From: Labrenzia sp. DG1229
GTDB taxonomy: Bacteria; Pseudomonadota; Alphaproteobacteria; Rhizobiales; Stappiaceae
Assembly: GCF_000521215.1 (NCBI RefSeq)
Contig: NZ_KI928940.1
Coordinates: 287,818 to 351,817 of the forward strand
Length of the DNA stretch: 64,000 nucleotides
Direction of reading: 5' to 3'
Part shown: positions 14,013-22,387 of the stretch, piece by piece
Position numbering within the stretch: position 1 is the stretch's first letter
Layout: the number at the start of each line of letters is the position of its first letter
Made by a program: the position numbers and the translations under genes
Notes under the pieces: model-generated
Told to the model about the DNA's origin: nothing
The model's database searches: none
What the model saw: only the letters and a program-made list of their open reading frames with translations

Positions 14013-15658
14013 GCAAGAAGAAAAAGTCGGAAGAGACCCCGAAACCTAACATTCATGCACAGTTGAAAGCGGAACTTGACGCGAAGTCTGAGGCGAAACC
14101 CGAGGCCGGACGAGAGATTGATCAAAATAGTAAAAAACCATCCGAAGGTATTGAGAAAGCTACAAAATCAGGACGAGATAAGGTCCGTGAGCTGATCAAC
14201 GGTGCGGCTCAGCCGGCAATCGTCGATGAGCAGGAGGAATACCTGCCAAACGACGATGTTCAGACGGAAAACGACACTGGTTCCCAACTGCCCGTTCCAG
14301 AGGATTGGGGTTATTCGCTTGAAAGAATGAACGCCGAATGGTCGCTCGTGCTGATCGGTTCCAAGGTGGCGATGGTGCGCGAGCAACCGCACGCCAAGGA
14401 GGAGGACCGCATTCGGGTCGTCCAGGTCGAGGCATTCCACAAGCTTTACAGCAACAAACCGACGCAAGTGCATGGCGGGGATGGGAAAATCAAGAACATC
14501 ACATGGTCCAAGCGTTGGGAGGGCGAGCGGCACAGGCGCCAGTTCGACGGGATCGAGTTTTATCCGAACCCGGACGATCAGCCCGGCACACGTGGTTATC
14601 TGAACCTTTGGCAGGGCTTTTCCCATCAACCGGATCCCGGCGCCGGCAGCTGGTCTGTCTTCAAGGATCACATGCTGACCAACATCTGCGCCGGTGACGC
14701 CGATCTGTTCAATTGGGTGTTCGGCTGGTTTGCGCACATGCTGCAGACGCCGCGCTCACGCCCTGGCACCGCGCTGGTCGTGCGCGGGCTGATGGGCACC
14801 GGCAAGTCGATCATGGGCGAGGTCATGGGAAGCCTGATTGCGCCGCATTTCTTCCAGGTTGATGACCCGCGCTACATCACCGGCCAATTCAACGCGCACA
14901 TGAGCGCCTGCCTTCTGCTGCAGGCGGAAGAGGCGGTCTGGGCCGGTGACAAGGTTGCGGAAGGCCGGCTCAAGGGACTGATCACGTCAAAGACGCAGAT
15001 GATCGAGTCTAAGGGTGTCGACCCGTATCGCCTCGACAATTTCGTGCGCATCATGATGACGTCGAACGAGGATTGGGTGGTGCCGGCTGGCAAGGACGAG
15101 CGCCGCTATTGCGTGCTCGACTGTGAGCCGCACGCGAAGGAAAACCACGAATATTTCGGAGAATTGGTCGCCGAGCTGGACAATGGAGGCCGTCAGGCGC
15201 TTCTGGCTGACCTTCTGTCCTTCGATCTGTCCTCTGTCAATCTTCGCCAGATCCCTCGAACGGGCGCGCTGTTGCAGCAAAAGCTCCGGTCCCTCGACAG
15301 TGTCGACCAGTTCCTGTTCGAGCGCCTGCACGAAGGAACGCTCCTCAGTGCGGACGATACCTGGTGCCCGGACCCGTACATCATAAAACAGAAGCTCTAT
15401 GAGGAATATCTGACGTCGGCCGACAGGGTAGGGATCAAGAGGCGGGCGGACCTCAACCAGTTCGGCAAATCGCTGCTGAAGCTGATTCCGAATTTGCAGG
15501 ACATACGCCCGCGGGACGGTGGTTCGCGCCGGCGCGCCTACATGTTTCCGGGCCTTGCGGACTGCAGGGCAGGGTTCGAGGCAGCCGTCGGGCAGGCCGT
15601 TGACTGGCCGGTGGAGCCGCCAACGCCAGATCTTCAAAGCGAGCAATCCGCGTGGTGA
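14009..15658 (+). CDS. phage replicative helicase-like ATPase (DUF5906 type)
   Basis: 549 residues from a GTG overlapping the primase stop. The first ~90 residues are charged and low in complexity. Walker A (RGLMGTGKSIMGE) is near residue 261, and LLLQAEEAVWAGD near 300 fits Walker B. VRIMMTSNEDWVVPAGKDERRY near 350 matches the sensor and arginine-finger block of SF3-like primase-helicases. It should unwind DNA at the phage fork together with the primase. The origin-like repeats start 40 bp after its stop. Confidence 0.8.
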   Translation: MSKKKKSEETPKPNIHAQLKAELDAKSEAKPEAGREIDQNSKKPSEGIEKATKSGRDKVRELINGAAQPAIVDEQEEYLPNDDVQTENDTGSQLPVPEDWGYSLERMNAEWSLVLIGSKVAMVREQPHAKEEDRIRVVQVEAFHKLYSNKPTQVHGGDGKIKNITWSKRWEGERHRRQFDGIEFYPNPDDQPGTRGYLNLWQGFSHQPDPGAGSWSVFKDHMLTNICAGDADLFNWVFGWFAHMLQTPRSRPGTALVVRGLMGTGKSIMGEVMGSLIAPHFFQVDDPRYITGQFNAHMSACLLLQAEEAVWAGDKVAEGRLKGLITSKTQMIESKGVDPYRLDNFVRIMMTSNEDWVVPAGKDERRYCVLDCEPHAKENHEYFGELVAELDNGGRQALLADLLSFDLSSVNLRQIPRTGALLQQKLRSLDSVDQFLFERLHEGTLLSADDTWCPDPYIIKQKLYEEYLTSADRVGIKRRADLNQFGKSLLKLIPNLQDIRPRDGGSRRRAYMFPGLADCRAGFEAAVGQAVDWPVEPPTPDLQSEQSAW

Positions 15659-15698
15659 GAGACAGGGCAAGAGGGGTGGAGGCGATTTCCTGTCGCGA

Positions 15699-15972
15699 TG
15701 GTCCATGCTCCGTGTGGACCACCTGCAGGTGTCTGGACCGAAATTCGCTAATGAAAACAAGGGCTGGTCCATATGGTCCATGTGGTCCACGCGAAATGAT
15801 GCCTCGTGCGCCCGCGCGCGCGAAAAGGCGATCTACCCCTTTGGTCCTGATCTCTAACGGTGCGGATTTGCCCGGACCAACTGGACCACGCTGTCAAGCT
15901 GTTGAGATGCAAAGAGAAAACCGGTCCAGTTAGTTTATTTTCTGACTGGACCACACTGGACCAACTGGACCA
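15699..15972. repeat. TGGACCA/TGGTCCA iteron cluster, candidate replication origin
   Basis: The 346-bp gap after the helicase gene contains at least nine exact heptamers. TGGTCCA occurs at 15699, 15765, 15774 and 15783; TGGACCA at 15715, 15882, 15947, 15957 and 15966. Near-copies lie at 15734, 15842, 15872 and 15922. Three in a row on the left (9-bp period) face three in a row on the right in opposite orientation. The middle contains an AT-rich stretch (TAGTTTATTTT). No gene is seen in the gap. Confidence 0.65.
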
Positions 15973-16004
15973 CCCAACCAACAACTCCGAAACCGGGGCA
16001 ATTC

Positions 16005-16832
16005 ATGAAAAAACGCATCAACATCGAAAAGCTGCTGAAGTGGGCTTATTGCGAGGAGTTGCCGAAAGGCGAGGCGTCTGGAAGGGATGGCCCTTTTTCG
16101 TCGTGGGATGCTGTTACGAGCATTGGCGAACTCGGTGCTTGGATTGATGAAAATCGTTATGGCGTCGTTCCGGATCTGATGTCTGCAGGTGAACCGGACC
16201 CGGATGCAATCACCGTTCACGCGACCGTCGCTACACTGGACAGTTGCACATTTGATCTTCCTGATGACTGGAACCCGATGCCGGAGCTTTTGCAGTTTGA
16301 TGATCTTGCGACACTTGCCCTGTCTGCGGCCAAGAAAAAACTCTTCCTCACACAATCCAATGGCCGCATGAGCTGGCGGCGGCCGCCTTCTCAATTGATC
16401 AGACAGCACGCGATCCTCGGCGGCGCACCCGATGGTTATGGCGATGTGCCTGAAAGAGAGCCGTTGCGCGGTCCGAATGGCGGCGAGCTTTGGTTTCGTA
16501 TGCGGAAGCAAGTGATTGATACGCTCGACGGCAAGGGGCGTGAATTCAGTTATGAGGCTGACGATGGATGGGACTTGAAGCGCAAAGTTCCCAAGCGCGG
16601 GGCTTATCGGAAGTTCCATCTTGTGCCTGATCCCGTAAATGCCCTGGTCGCACGACAGGAATATGTGCTTTGGCTTGAGTGCTTGAATGCCCTCGCTGTC
16701 AGGCTCACACGCACGCTGAGCGGCTTTGGTATCGAGAAGTCGGCGCGCCCCGTCATGCCGTGGCGATGCTCTCAGCGCAGCTTGCAGGCTCGTCAGCATG
16801 CCGTTTTACCGGACCTGAAATTTTTCTCTTGA
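16005..16832 (+). CDS. hypothetical phage protein
   Basis: 275 residues from ATG 16005. No domain is recognised. Blocks such as DNWNPMPELLQF-like (PDDWNPMPELLQFDDL) and RKFHLVPDPVNALVARQEYVLW give it the look of a conserved phage protein. It lies between the origin-like repeats and the terminator that closes the replication region. Confidence 0.6.
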   Translation: MKKRINIEKLLKWAYCEELPKGEASGRDGPFSSWDAVTSIGELGAWIDENRYGVVPDLMSAGEPDPDAITVHATVATLDSCTFDLPDDWNPMPELLQFDDLATLALSAAKKKLFLTQSNGRMSWRRPPSQLIRQHAILGGAPDGYGDVPEREPLRGPNGGELWFRMRKQVIDTLDGKGREFSYEADDGWDLKRKVPKRGAYRKFHLVPDPVNALVARQEYVLWLECLNALAVRLTRTLSGFGIEKSARPVMPWRCSQRSLQARQHAVLPDLKFFS

Positions 16833-16882
16833 CCGGAAGCTGCAACTTGACATACAACAACCGCACTGAAAAAGGTAAGAAC

Positions 16883-16911
16883 ACCCCGTTGGCCACGCCC
16901 GCGGGGTTTTT
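16883..16911 (+). terminator. rho-independent terminator
   Basis: ACCCCG (16883-16888) pairs with CGGGGT (16902-16907), followed by TTTTT. It ends the early replication transcript before the packaging genes. Confidence 0.65.
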
Positions 16912-16925
16912 GTTGGGGTTGGGCC

Positions 16926-17126
16926 ATGTGCGCGCTGGATCAGATCGATAGCTGCGCGCAGCTGTTCGACGACATGGCGCATGATCCCGGTTTCTATACC
17001 GCCAAGGCGTTTCTGCGCGAGATTTATCCAGATGCACCGTTGATCGAGATCGTTCCGGCTGATTGGTGGTTCGTCAACGTAACGATCGTCCATGCCAACG
17101 GCTCTATCACCAAAGTGATGATCTGA
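16926..17126 (+). CDS. small hypothetical phage protein
   Basis: 66 residues from ATG 16926 (GGGTTGGGCC upstream). Two short blocks (DQIDSCAQLFDDMAHDPGFY and IEIVPADWWFVNVTIVH) suggest a small alpha/beta fold. Unassigned. It ends nine bases before the minor tail protein gene. Confidence 0.5.
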   Translation: MCALDQIDSCAQLFDDMAHDPGFYTAKAFLREIYPDAPLIEIVPADWWFVNVTIVHANGSITKVMI

Positions 17127-17134
17127 GGATTGCC

Positions 17135-17710
17135 ATGCTGGACATGCGCTGGTCTGACATATCCGGGCTCAAGACCCTCGACCAAGCTGTCTCCAGGCTT
17201 GAGCCGAAGACGATCCGCCGCATTGGTTCGCTGGCATTGAACCGGGCAGGTTCCCAGGGGCGGACCAAGACGGGCAGGGCACTGGCAAAGCAAACCGGCC
17301 TGAAGCTGCGAACCATCCGCGCCGCCATGATCCCCGTCCGTGCCAGCGCTGGCAGCCTGACTTACCGGATCAAAGCAAGAGGCGGCGACGTTGCGCTCAA
17401 ACACTTCGCTGCCCGTGAGACGCGGCGTGGTGTCAGCGCCAGGCCATTCGGTCAGCGTCAGATCTTCGCCGGCAAGTTCATCAAGGGCGGGAAGTTCCCG
17501 GCCCGTGTTGCGATTGGTCTTGGCGGCCATGTCTATGCTCGCACAGGCAGTGGCAGGCTGCCGATCAAGAAGCAGAAGTCCGGTGTCATCATCCCGAACG
17601 AGATGATCAAGGGCGAGAGCGCTAAAGCCTGGCAGTCGACCGTTGCTGTCGTCTTGCCGCGCCGCTTCATCCATGAGGCCAAGCGGATCACGGGCAAGGC
17701 GTTCAGCTGA
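17135..17710 (+). CDS. minor tail protein Z-like
   Basis: 191 residues from ATG 17135 (GAGG seven bases upstream). RRIGSLALNRAGSQGRTKTGRALAKQTGLK and the C-terminal RRFIHEAKRITGKAF have the basic helical pattern of prophage tail protein Z (GpZ-type, HK97gp10-like). It sits unusually before the terminase genes, apart from the other tail genes. Confidence 0.55.
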   Translation: MLDMRWSDISGLKTLDQAVSRLEPKTIRRIGSLALNRAGSQGRTKTGRALAKQTGLKLRTIRAAMIPVRASAGSLTYRIKARGGDVALKHFAARETRRGVSARPFGQRQIFAGKFIKGGKFPARVAIGLGGHVYARTGSGRLPIKKQKSGVIIPNEMIKGESAKAWQSTVAVVLPRRFIHEAKRITGKAFS

Positions 17711-17795
17711 TCGGTTTAGGGACCGTATACCGGTCTCAGCCGCCCACGGGGCGCTAGTACCCCGAAAAGTCGGTCGCAAAACATGTTTGAAATTT

Positions 17796-17845
17796 GGGTT
17801 GTCAGGGTTGTCAGGGTTGTCAACCAAGCAAAGGAACGGTTGTCA
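17796..17845. repeat. GGGTTGTCA tandem repeats before the terminase genes
   Basis: Three perfect tandem 9-mers GGGTTGTCA (17796-17804, 17805-17813, 17814-17822) and a fourth partial copy GGTTGTCA (17838-17845) lie 25-75 bp upstream of the small terminase gene. A GACCG-TATAC-CGGTC palindrome sits ~80 bp further left. Terminase small subunits bind such arrays next to cos or pac sites in other phages, so this is a candidate packaging site. Confidence 0.55.
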
Positions 17846-17869
17846 GCCGACTAGGTGGCCGAGCAAGCC

Positions 17870-18505
17870 ATGGATGAAAGTGAATATCTTTGGGTGACGC
17901 CGGCGCATGTTGCCGAGCGTGACAAGATCACGAAGCAGGCAGTGACGAAGAGCGTCCGGAAGTTGGTCGACGCTCATGATTTGCCGGTTCAAAGAGACGG
18001 GCGAGGCCGTGTTACCAAATTTTGTCTCGCTCACTATGATCATCTGCTCGAGCGGTTCGGAAACTCAGAAAAGCTTGCGACCGATCGGCTATCAAGCGAA
18101 ACGCCGCTGCTCGATCAACCGGACAAACCTCGTGCCGGCTCTCCGGTAAATCCGGATTCACGTGATGAAGCGCTTCGTCAAGAGGCGTGGCTGAAGCTTC
18201 GCCGATCGCAGCTCCAAATGGAGGAGGAAGTCGGCAGTCTTGTTCGACGCGATACCTTGGAGCAAGCGTTAAAGTCGTGTGCACAGGAGATCAATCTTTT
18301 GGTTTCCAGGCTGCCGAACCAGTCGGACACATTGGCACAGGCAATCGCCCGCGAGGGAGAGTCCGGTGTCAGGGTTGCCTTGCGAAAGGTGGCTTTCAAT
18401 TTGAATACCGCCATCGCGGACAGGCTGGCGGAAGTGTTCGAAGCGGCACCGGAAACCGATGAGATGTACGACGAGCTGCCGGCACAACAGGATCTGAGTG
18501 TATGA
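17870..18505 (+). CDS. terminase small subunit-like protein
   Basis: 211 residues from ATG 17870; a GTG at 17855 in the same frame lacks a ribosome site. The N-terminal 60 residues (LWVTPAHVAERDKITKQAVTKSVRKLVDAHDLPVQRDGRGR) form a winged helix of the Nu1-like type that binds packaging sites. The remainder is helical (RRSQLQMEEEVGSLVRRDTLEQAL onward), typical for the oligomerisation region. It overlaps the large terminase gene by 4 bp. Confidence 0.7.
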   Translation: MDESEYLWVTPAHVAERDKITKQAVTKSVRKLVDAHDLPVQRDGRGRVTKFCLAHYDHLLERFGNSEKLATDRLSSETPLLDQPDKPRAGSPVNPDSRDEALRQEAWLKLRRSQLQMEEEVGSLVRRDTLEQALKSCAQEINLLVSRLPNQSDTLAQAIAREGESGVRVALRKVAFNLNTAIADRLAEVFEAAPETDEMYDELPAQQDLSV

Positions 18506-20517
18506 ACGCTCATCCCGGCGCGCTCCGCATCGTCTCGAAGATACTTGGCGAAGGAATCCGGCCTGTCCCGCCGACACCGTTCGTCGAGTGGCTGCCTGAA
18601 AACATCGTCCTGGTGGACGGACCGCAGAAAGGGGAATTGTGGTCGGCGGAGGATGCGCCGTATCTCTTGCCGATCGCCGAGTGCCTCGACGTCGACCACC
18701 CGTGCAACCTGGTCACGGTTCGCAAGAGCCAGCAAACCGGGGTTTCGATCCTTGCGCTTGCCTGGAGTTTGTATATCGCGCATGTCCAGCCGGACAATAT
18801 TCTCTATGCATTGCCCAATGACGGCGCGCTTGAGGATATGGAAAGCAGCAAGCTGGCGAACCTGATTGATGCCTGGCACAAGCAGATCGGCAAGACCATC
18901 ATCGGCAAGTCGTCGACTGGTAATGTCAAAGGGTCCAAGCAGTTCGAAAAGAAGTTCGGCGACAGCTCGCTGTTTCTTGGAAATGCGAACTCGAAAATGG
19001 ATCTTTCAGCAAAAACCTGCCGGTTCGGGATCAAGGACGAGGTTTCCAAATGGGATCTGCTTCGCGGCGGTGAAGATCCAGAGGAGCTGTTCTTTGGGCG
19101 CTTCACGGCGTATCGCCGGCGCAAGACCTACAAAATTCTGGAGCTGTCGACACCGGAAGTTCTCACCGACGACGAATTCGGCGACGAACCTGGTCATTGC
19201 CGTGTCGACCGTTCTTTTATCAGATCGGATCAGCGGTTCTGGTTCATCAACTGCCCGGAATGCGGTCATGCGCAGGTGCAGTATTTTGAGAACCTCATCG
19301 TCGATCGCAAGCATCCACAAAAAAGCCGGTACCTATGCGAGGGCTGCGGCCACGAAATCACCGAAACCGAGCGCGTGCATGCCGTTCGAAATGGTGAATT
19401 CAGGGCAACAAAAGAAGGACCTGACAGGCATCCGGGGTTTCATGTGGACGCCTTCATTTCACTGATGATGAGCTACGGCGATATCGCCGAAGACTTTCTG
19501 CGCAGTGAAAACAAGGACGAGAACGCAGCGAAGGACTTTCACAATCTTGTTCTGGCACTAGCCTACAAGATCAAGGGGAATGCTCCCGATCACGAACGGC
19601 TTATGGAACGCCGCGAAGAGTACGCGCAATACGTCATTCCGGCGGATGGCCTGCTGTTTGTCGGTGGAGGCGACGTCCAGCACAACGGCATTTTTCTGGA
19701 ACTGGTCGCGTTTGCCGAAGATCGCCAGAGCTGGACGGTCGCGGCTGAGTTTCTGCCAGGCCCGACCGATGATCCCAATCGCGGCGCATGGGAACTGCTG
19801 GACGAGTTTGCTTCTCGCACCTTCCTGGATGCCTACGGGAACGAGCGCGTCCTGGACGGTTTGACTGTCGATGGCGGTGACGGCAACCGAACCAACCAGG
19901 TCTATGAATGGTGCCGCCGCCGACCTGGTCTCCGGTTCGCGATCAAGGGTGTTGACGGACATGGCGTGCCGGCGATGTCCCAACCGTCAAACAAATCGGT
20001 CAATCGGCGCGGAAAAAAGAAGAGGTTCGGTGCGGCCATGTTGTGGCCGGTTGGTACCTGGACCTTGAAGTCAGAGTTCTACGGCAATCTCACCAAACCG
20101 GGTCTTGCAGCCGGACGGGAAACCGACCCGCCAGGCTATTGCCACTTCGGGACATACCTCGGCGAGGAATATTTCAAGCAAATCACTTCCGAGACCTATG
20201 TCGACACGGTGGTGAAGGGCAAACGAAAAACCGGATGGGAACAGCTGCGCAGGGACAATCACTTCCTTGATTGTCGGGTTTACGCGATGGCGATGGCCGA
20301 ACATCTCGGCCTTACAACCATGAGATCGGACGATTGGGCGCGCCTTCGTGAGCACTACCGTCCAGAAAAGTCACCGGATCTCTTTGAGGCAACCCCGGAA
20401 CGGGTCGTTTCGAAACGCCAGATGGCGAAATCAGGAACGCGCCGGGATCAAAACTCGTCGGGAAATAGTCCCGCAAAGGATCGGAAACGGAGCAAATGGC
20501 GCAAACGACTCGGTTGA
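18502..20517 (+). CDS. terminase large subunit (lambda GpA family)
   Basis: 671 residues. The N-terminal ATPase part shows VTVRKSQQTGVSILALAW (Walker A region, residues 72-90) and FGIKDEVSKWD (Walker B region). Paired cysteines (CPECGHAQ, CEGCGHEI, residues 250-285) form a zinc site common in GpA proteins. The C-terminal part contains VGGGDVQHNGI and VDGGDGNRTN, the acidic nuclease centre. It cuts and pumps DNA into the prohead. GpA-type enzymes usually make cohesive ends, so a cos site is expected. Confidence 0.92.
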   Translation: MNAHPGALRIVSKILGEGIRPVPPTPFVEWLPENIVLVDGPQKGELWSAEDAPYLLPIAECLDVDHPCNLVTVRKSQQTGVSILALAWSLYIAHVQPDNILYALPNDGALEDMESSKLANLIDAWHKQIGKTIIGKSSTGNVKGSKQFEKKFGDSSLFLGNANSKMDLSAKTCRFGIKDEVSKWDLLRGGEDPEELFFGRFTAYRRRKTYKILELSTPEVLTDDEFGDEPGHCRVDRSFIRSDQRFWFINCPECGHAQVQYFENLIVDRKHPQKSRYLCEGCGHEITETERVHAVRNGEFRATKEGPDRHPGFHVDAFISLMMSYGDIAEDFLRSENKDENAAKDFHNLVLALAYKIKGNAPDHERLMERREEYAQYVIPADGLLFVGGGDVQHNGIFLELVAFAEDRQSWTVAAEFLPGPTDDPNRGAWELLDEFASRTFLDAYGNERVLDGLTVDGGDGNRTNQVYEWCRRRPGLRFAIKGVDGHGVPAMSQPSNKSVNRRGKKKRFGAAMLWPVGTWTLKSEFYGNLTKPGLAAGRETDPPGYCHFGTYLGEEYFKQITSETYVDTVVKGKRKTGWEQLRRDNHFLDCRVYAMAMAEHLGLTTMRSDDWARLREHYRPEKSPDLFEATPERVVSKRQMAKSGTRRDQNSSGNSPAKDRKRSKWRKRLG

Positions 20518-22103
20518 TTGACCAATACGGCCAGCCGCTGCGTGCCCGCTCAAACCAACGGGCCACAGCGCGGTATCTCCGCGATACCCGTTCTGGTGTG
20601 ATTGCGGCCCGATCTGCGTATTTGAACGAAAGTCGCGATGACATTCGTGCAGCCTGGCGACGGTCCGCGGCACTCGCCCTGGATCTCATCAGGAATTCCG
20701 GCCGTCTTCGCGGTGCATCCGACCAGGTAATTGCCGACACTGTCGGCAGCGGCCTGAAAATGACGCCTAATCCGGACTTTACCGGCATGGGCTGGACAGA
20801 CGACGAGATCAGGGACTGGAAGCGCCTCGTCAAAAAGCGCTGGAACCGTTACCGGTCGCGAAAGAAAGAGGTCGACTTTCGCGGCAAGTTCACGTTGTCG
20901 CAGCTTACCGACATTTGTCTTCGTTGGGACATGGCCTATGGCGAGGTCACCGGACTTCTGGAATTCATGCCGCGGCGCGAGCGGAGGCGTTACGGGGTAC
21001 AAACCGGCACAAAGCTATGCCTGGTTCCACCTCATCGCCTGGTTCAGGACACCAACGAGACAGAAGGCCTCTTTCAAGGCATTTATCACGACACTAACGG
21101 TCGACCGGTTGGCTACCTGTTTGAAGAGCGCGAGGCTGGCATCACGGTCAAGAAGACCTATGACGCCTACGACGCGCAGGGCCGTGAAACTGTCTTGCAT
21201 GTGTTTGATCCGATGGACGCGACAGACGTTCGTGGGATTTCGGTGCTCGCATCTGCGTTTCGCAAGCACATTCAGCACGAAATGCTGGATGATGCGACCC
21301 TCCAGACTGCGATCCTCCAGACTGTGTTTGCGGCGACACTCACCAGCGAAAAGCCTTCGATAGAGGCTTTCGAGGCGATCGAGTCGATGCAAAAGACTCA
21401 AGTCGAAGGCGTGTCAGAATACGCTACAGAATACATGGAATATTTGGTCAACAGTTTTGAGGTGGCTGCGGAGTCGGAACTCAGAATTGGCGGAGATCCG
21501 CAAGTCTCGCATCTCGCGCCCGGCGAGAGCTTGGATTTTCAATCAATAAAAGCGCCCGGCGGTGAATACTTGCCATTATCGGGCGCTCTTTCGCGTGACA
21601 CGGCGCGGGCAATTGGAATCACCTATGGCGCGCTGACCATGGACCACAAAGACGCATCTTATTCATCTGTTCGGATGGAGAACTCGTCCATTTGGCCGGT
21701 CGTAGAACGCCGGCGCGATCGGTGTCCGGTGCCAATCGAGCGTGTGGTTTATCAAAGCTGGCTCGATGAAGATGTTGGCGAGGGCCGCTTGCCCTTTAAA
21801 GGAGGCTACCAAGCGTTTCTTGCGAACCGAGAGGCTGTATCGGAGGCGATGTTTCAGGGACCGCCCCAACCAACGGCCGATGACGGTAAGAGTGCAAAAG
21901 CGTCTACCGAGCGCCTTCAAAACGGCATCAGCTCGATCGAGATCGAGGCCAGAGCAATCGGTGCAGATCCCGAGGACATTTTTGAACAACGTCGAGAGTT
22001 GCACGAGAAATACGTCGAGGCAGGTATGGAATCTCCATACGCCCCCAAAAAGCCGTCGTCGATCGAAGACGATGACGACAAGAAAAAGAAACCGGAGGCG
22101 TAA
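20496..22103 (+). CDS. portal protein (lambda type)
   Basis: 535 residues from ATG 20496 with GGAG upstream, overlapping the terminase gene by 22 bp. RGASDQVIADTVGSGLKMTPNPDF, RWDMAYGEVTGLLEF and KAPGGEYLPLSGALSRDTARAIGITYGAL are characteristic of the lambda gpB-like portal family. The acidic C-terminus (EDDDDKKKKPEA) is probably disordered. It forms the dodecameric DNA channel at the prohead vertex. Confidence 0.92.
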   Translation: MAQTTRLIDQYGQPLRARSNQRATARYLRDTRSGVIAARSAYLNESRDDIRAAWRRSAALALDLIRNSGRLRGASDQVIADTVGSGLKMTPNPDFTGMGWTDDEIRDWKRLVKKRWNRYRSRKKEVDFRGKFTLSQLTDICLRWDMAYGEVTGLLEFMPRRERRRYGVQTGTKLCLVPPHRLVQDTNETEGLFQGIYHDTNGRPVGYLFEEREAGITVKKTYDAYDAQGRETVLHVFDPMDATDVRGISVLASAFRKHIQHEMLDDATLQTAILQTVFAATLTSEKPSIEAFEAIESMQKTQVEGVSEYATEYMEYLVNSFEVAAESELRIGGDPQVSHLAPGESLDFQSIKAPGGEYLPLSGALSRDTARAIGITYGALTMDHKDASYSSVRMENSSIWPVVERRRDRCPVPIERVVYQSWLDEDVGEGRLPFKGGYQAFLANREAVSEAMFQGPPQPTADDGKSAKASTERLQNGISSIEIEARAIGADPEDIFEQRRELHEKYVEAGMESPYAPKKPSSIEDDDDKKKKPEA

Positions 22104-22105
22104 CC

Positions 22106-22372
22106 GTGCCTGTTTCCTCTACCATCCAGATTGCGGGTGAAAACGTCGATATCAACACGCCATGCGATGTTGTCACGGCGCTCCGCAAACGCAAGATCGC
22201 AGTTGCTGCCGGTGGCGCTGAACTCATCATTCGAATGAATGGTGAGGAAGTGACTTTCAATCGGGCGAACCTTTCAGCGTTGAACACGCTGATCGCCGAA
22301 TACGAGGTCAAGTGCCGCGAAGCGAGCGGCTCGACCACACGAGGCCGCGCTCGGCGGATTCGCTTCTTCTAA
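22106..22372 (+). CDS. gpW-like head-tail joining protein
   Basis: 88 residues from a GTG with GGAGG six bases upstream. The order portal-gpW-protease is that of lambda-type modules, and the size fits gpW. LRKRKIAVAAGGAELIIRMNGEEVTFNRANLSALNTLIAEYE fits the alpha/beta core of the family. It would plug the portal before tail joining. Confidence 0.7.
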   Translation: MPVSSTIQIAGENVDINTPCDVVTALRKRKIAVAAGGAELIIRMNGEEVTFNRANLSALNTLIAEYEVKCREASGSTTRGRARRIRFF

Positions 22373-22387
22373 CCAAGGACATCTGAC

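Noticed and set aside
15699-15972. CRISPR array
   Set aside because: The repeats are 7-mers with irregular spacing in both orientations and no cas genes are present.
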